From Chloroflexota bacterium (GTDB lineage: Bacteria > Chloroflexota > UBA6077 > JACCZL01): a DNA stretch of 6,452 nucleotides. A program made the position numbers and the translations under genes. The notes under the pieces are model-generated. The model saw only the letters and a list, made by a program, of their open reading frames with translations, was not told the DNA's origin and did not search any database. Shown here in pieces: positions 5,612 through 6,452 of this stretch. Position 1 is the first letter of the stretch; each line of letters begins with the position of its first letter. The DNA is taken from assembly GCA_020845495.1 (NCBI GenBank), contig JADLFM010000060.1:1-6452 (forward strand). Reading direction: 5' to 3'.

Positions 5612-6452
5612 ATGTCGCTCCGTCTGCGGCTGGCGCTCTGGTACGGTGGGCTGACGGGGATCGCGATCGCCCTGGTCTGCTTGCTAGCGTATGCGATCCA
5701 CAGTCGGGCACACTACGACGATCTCGACGGGACGCTGACGAACGCGGCCGAGCACATCATCGACGAGTATGTGCTGGCAGCCACGCCGGCCGATCGCGCG
5801 ACGCGCATGGCGGCCTCGATCTCGCTCGGGTTGGCGGTGCGACTCTACGGGGCCGATGGGCAGATAGTTGAGGAGTCGCCCGGCGCGTCGGTGCTCCCGC
5901 CGATCGACCCCAGCGCCGTGCTCGCCCATCCCTCCGGTCCGCCCTATGACGCGATCGCCCACCTGGCACCGGCATTCGCGCCCGAAGCTGAGCGCCACGG
6001 CGCGTTTGGCCTCGTCAATGATGGCTCGGGCGTACGCTGGCGCCTGCACGTGCTGGAGGTCCCCGGGCGGAATCAGACGGTTGTGGTTGGGGCGTCGCTC
6101 GAACGGATCGACGCATCGATCATGCGATTCCGGGAGTTGATGATCGGGATCGCTGCGATCAGCACTCTCGTCACATTCGCCGCGAGCTGGCTGCTGGCGG
6201 CTGGTGCTCTTCGCCCGGTGGCCGTGCTAAGCGCGACGGCGCGAGCAATTGCTCGCGCCCGCACGTTCAGCAAGCGGGTGACGCCCGGCCCGCGCCGGGA
6301 TGAGCTCGGCGAGCTCTCGCTGACGTTCAACGAGATGCTGGACAGCCTGGAGGAGGCGTACCGCGCTGAGCAGCGGTTCGTCGGGGATGCCTCGCACGAG
6401 CTTCGGGCACCGCTCACGGCGATCCAGGCCAACCTCGATCTCCTCCAGCGTC
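5612..6452 (+). CDS. Sensor histidine kinase, second system (3' end cut off by window)
   Basis: ATG at 5612 lies one base after the regulator's TAG, with no clear Shine-Dalgarno of its own, so translation probably depends on termination and reinitiation. 280 codons are visible. TM1 is at about 8-29, an extracytoplasmic sensor region of about 145 residues at 30-175, TM2 at about 176-200, HAMP at about 201-253, and the phosphoacceptor helix starts RFVGDASHELRAPLTAIQ with H262 as the predicted phosphorylation site. The variant LRAPLT replaces the common LRTPLT. The catalytic ATPase domain lies beyond the window. The sensor region is unlike the Met-rich loop of the first kinase: it lacks MM pairs and holds a PAS/Cache-like VRLYGADGQIVEESP segment (76-90), so the two systems probably respond to different signals. 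The partner is the preceding response regulator. Confidence 0.95.
   Translation, partial: MSLRLRLALWYGGLTGIAIALVCLLAYAIHSRAHYDDLDGTLTNAAEHIIDEYVLAATPADRATRMAASISLGLAVRLYGADGQIVEESPGASVLPPIDPSAVLAHPSGPPYDAIAHLAPAFAPEAERHGAFGLVNDGSGVRWRLHVLEVPGRNQTVVVGASLERIDASIMRFRELMIGIAAISTLVTFAASWLLAAGALRPVAVLSATARAIARARTFSKRVTPGPRRDELGELSLTFNEMLDSLEEAYRAEQRFVGDASHELRAPLTAIQANLDLLQR
6238..6259. repeat. 22-bp perfect palindrome inside the second kinase gene
   Basis: The arm GGCGCGAGCAA (6238-6248) is followed directly by its exact reverse complement (6249-6259), centred on AATT. It encodes residues 209-216 of the HAMP region (TARAIARA). Part of it reflects the repeated Ala-Arg codons; no function can be assigned. 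Confidence 0.85.

Noticed and set aside
1..6452. CRISPR arrays, tRNA or rRNA genes, transposases, toxin-antitoxin or phage genes
   Set aside because: None seen on either strand; the only tandem repeats are the in-frame coding repeat and the short regulatory half-sites.

Overview
The window is high-GC bacterial DNA with tightly packed genes. Gene content and protein style (PepSY-like secreted proteins, a SHOCT mini-protein, an Lgt variant, OmpR-type two-component systems) recall Chloroflexota, perhaps Thermomicrobia or relatives. That placement is inferred from protein flavour only; no phylogenetic marker gene is present.

Layout. Two gene blocks point away from a shared control region of about 430 bases (3056-3486). 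Leftward (minus strand), in transcription order: an OmpR/PhoB-type response regulator (start best placed at 3055), its sensor histidine kinase (overlapping by 4 bases), a 78-residue membrane protein with a SHOCT domain, and a secreted protein with Met-Met-Gly repeats and PepSY-like regions that runs off the left edge. Rightward (plus strand): a small secreted protein of unknown function, a prolipoprotein diacylglyceryl transferase homologue (lgt), a second OmpR-type response regulator, and a second histidine kinase that runs off the right edge before its ATP-binding domain.

How they may work together. The extracytoplasmic loop of the first kinase carries the same MMxGG/MMG motifs as the secreted protein, and the SHOCT protein begins MMGYGG. 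Met-rich extracytoplasmic segments are known in Cu(I)/Ag(I) handling proteins, so the leftward block reads as a candidate metal-responsive sensor plus effector unit. That is inference; no canonical copper ATPase, oxidase or CopC is in view.

The most striking non-coding signal lies in the control region. There are two arrays of a CTCAG half-site, each with four units at an exact 11-base period, one array on each strand and pointing outward. They share a near-identical 17-base core, CTCAGGAAAYCCTCAGG. This is the geometry expected for head-to-tail OmpR/PhoB-family binding, and it suggests that one of the two regulators controls both divergent blocks. Other structures noted are a 45-base in-frame tandem repeat, a 12-base-arm hairpin inside the small secreted-protein gene, a 22-base perfect palindrome inside the second kinase gene, and a small inverted repeat over the lgt start.
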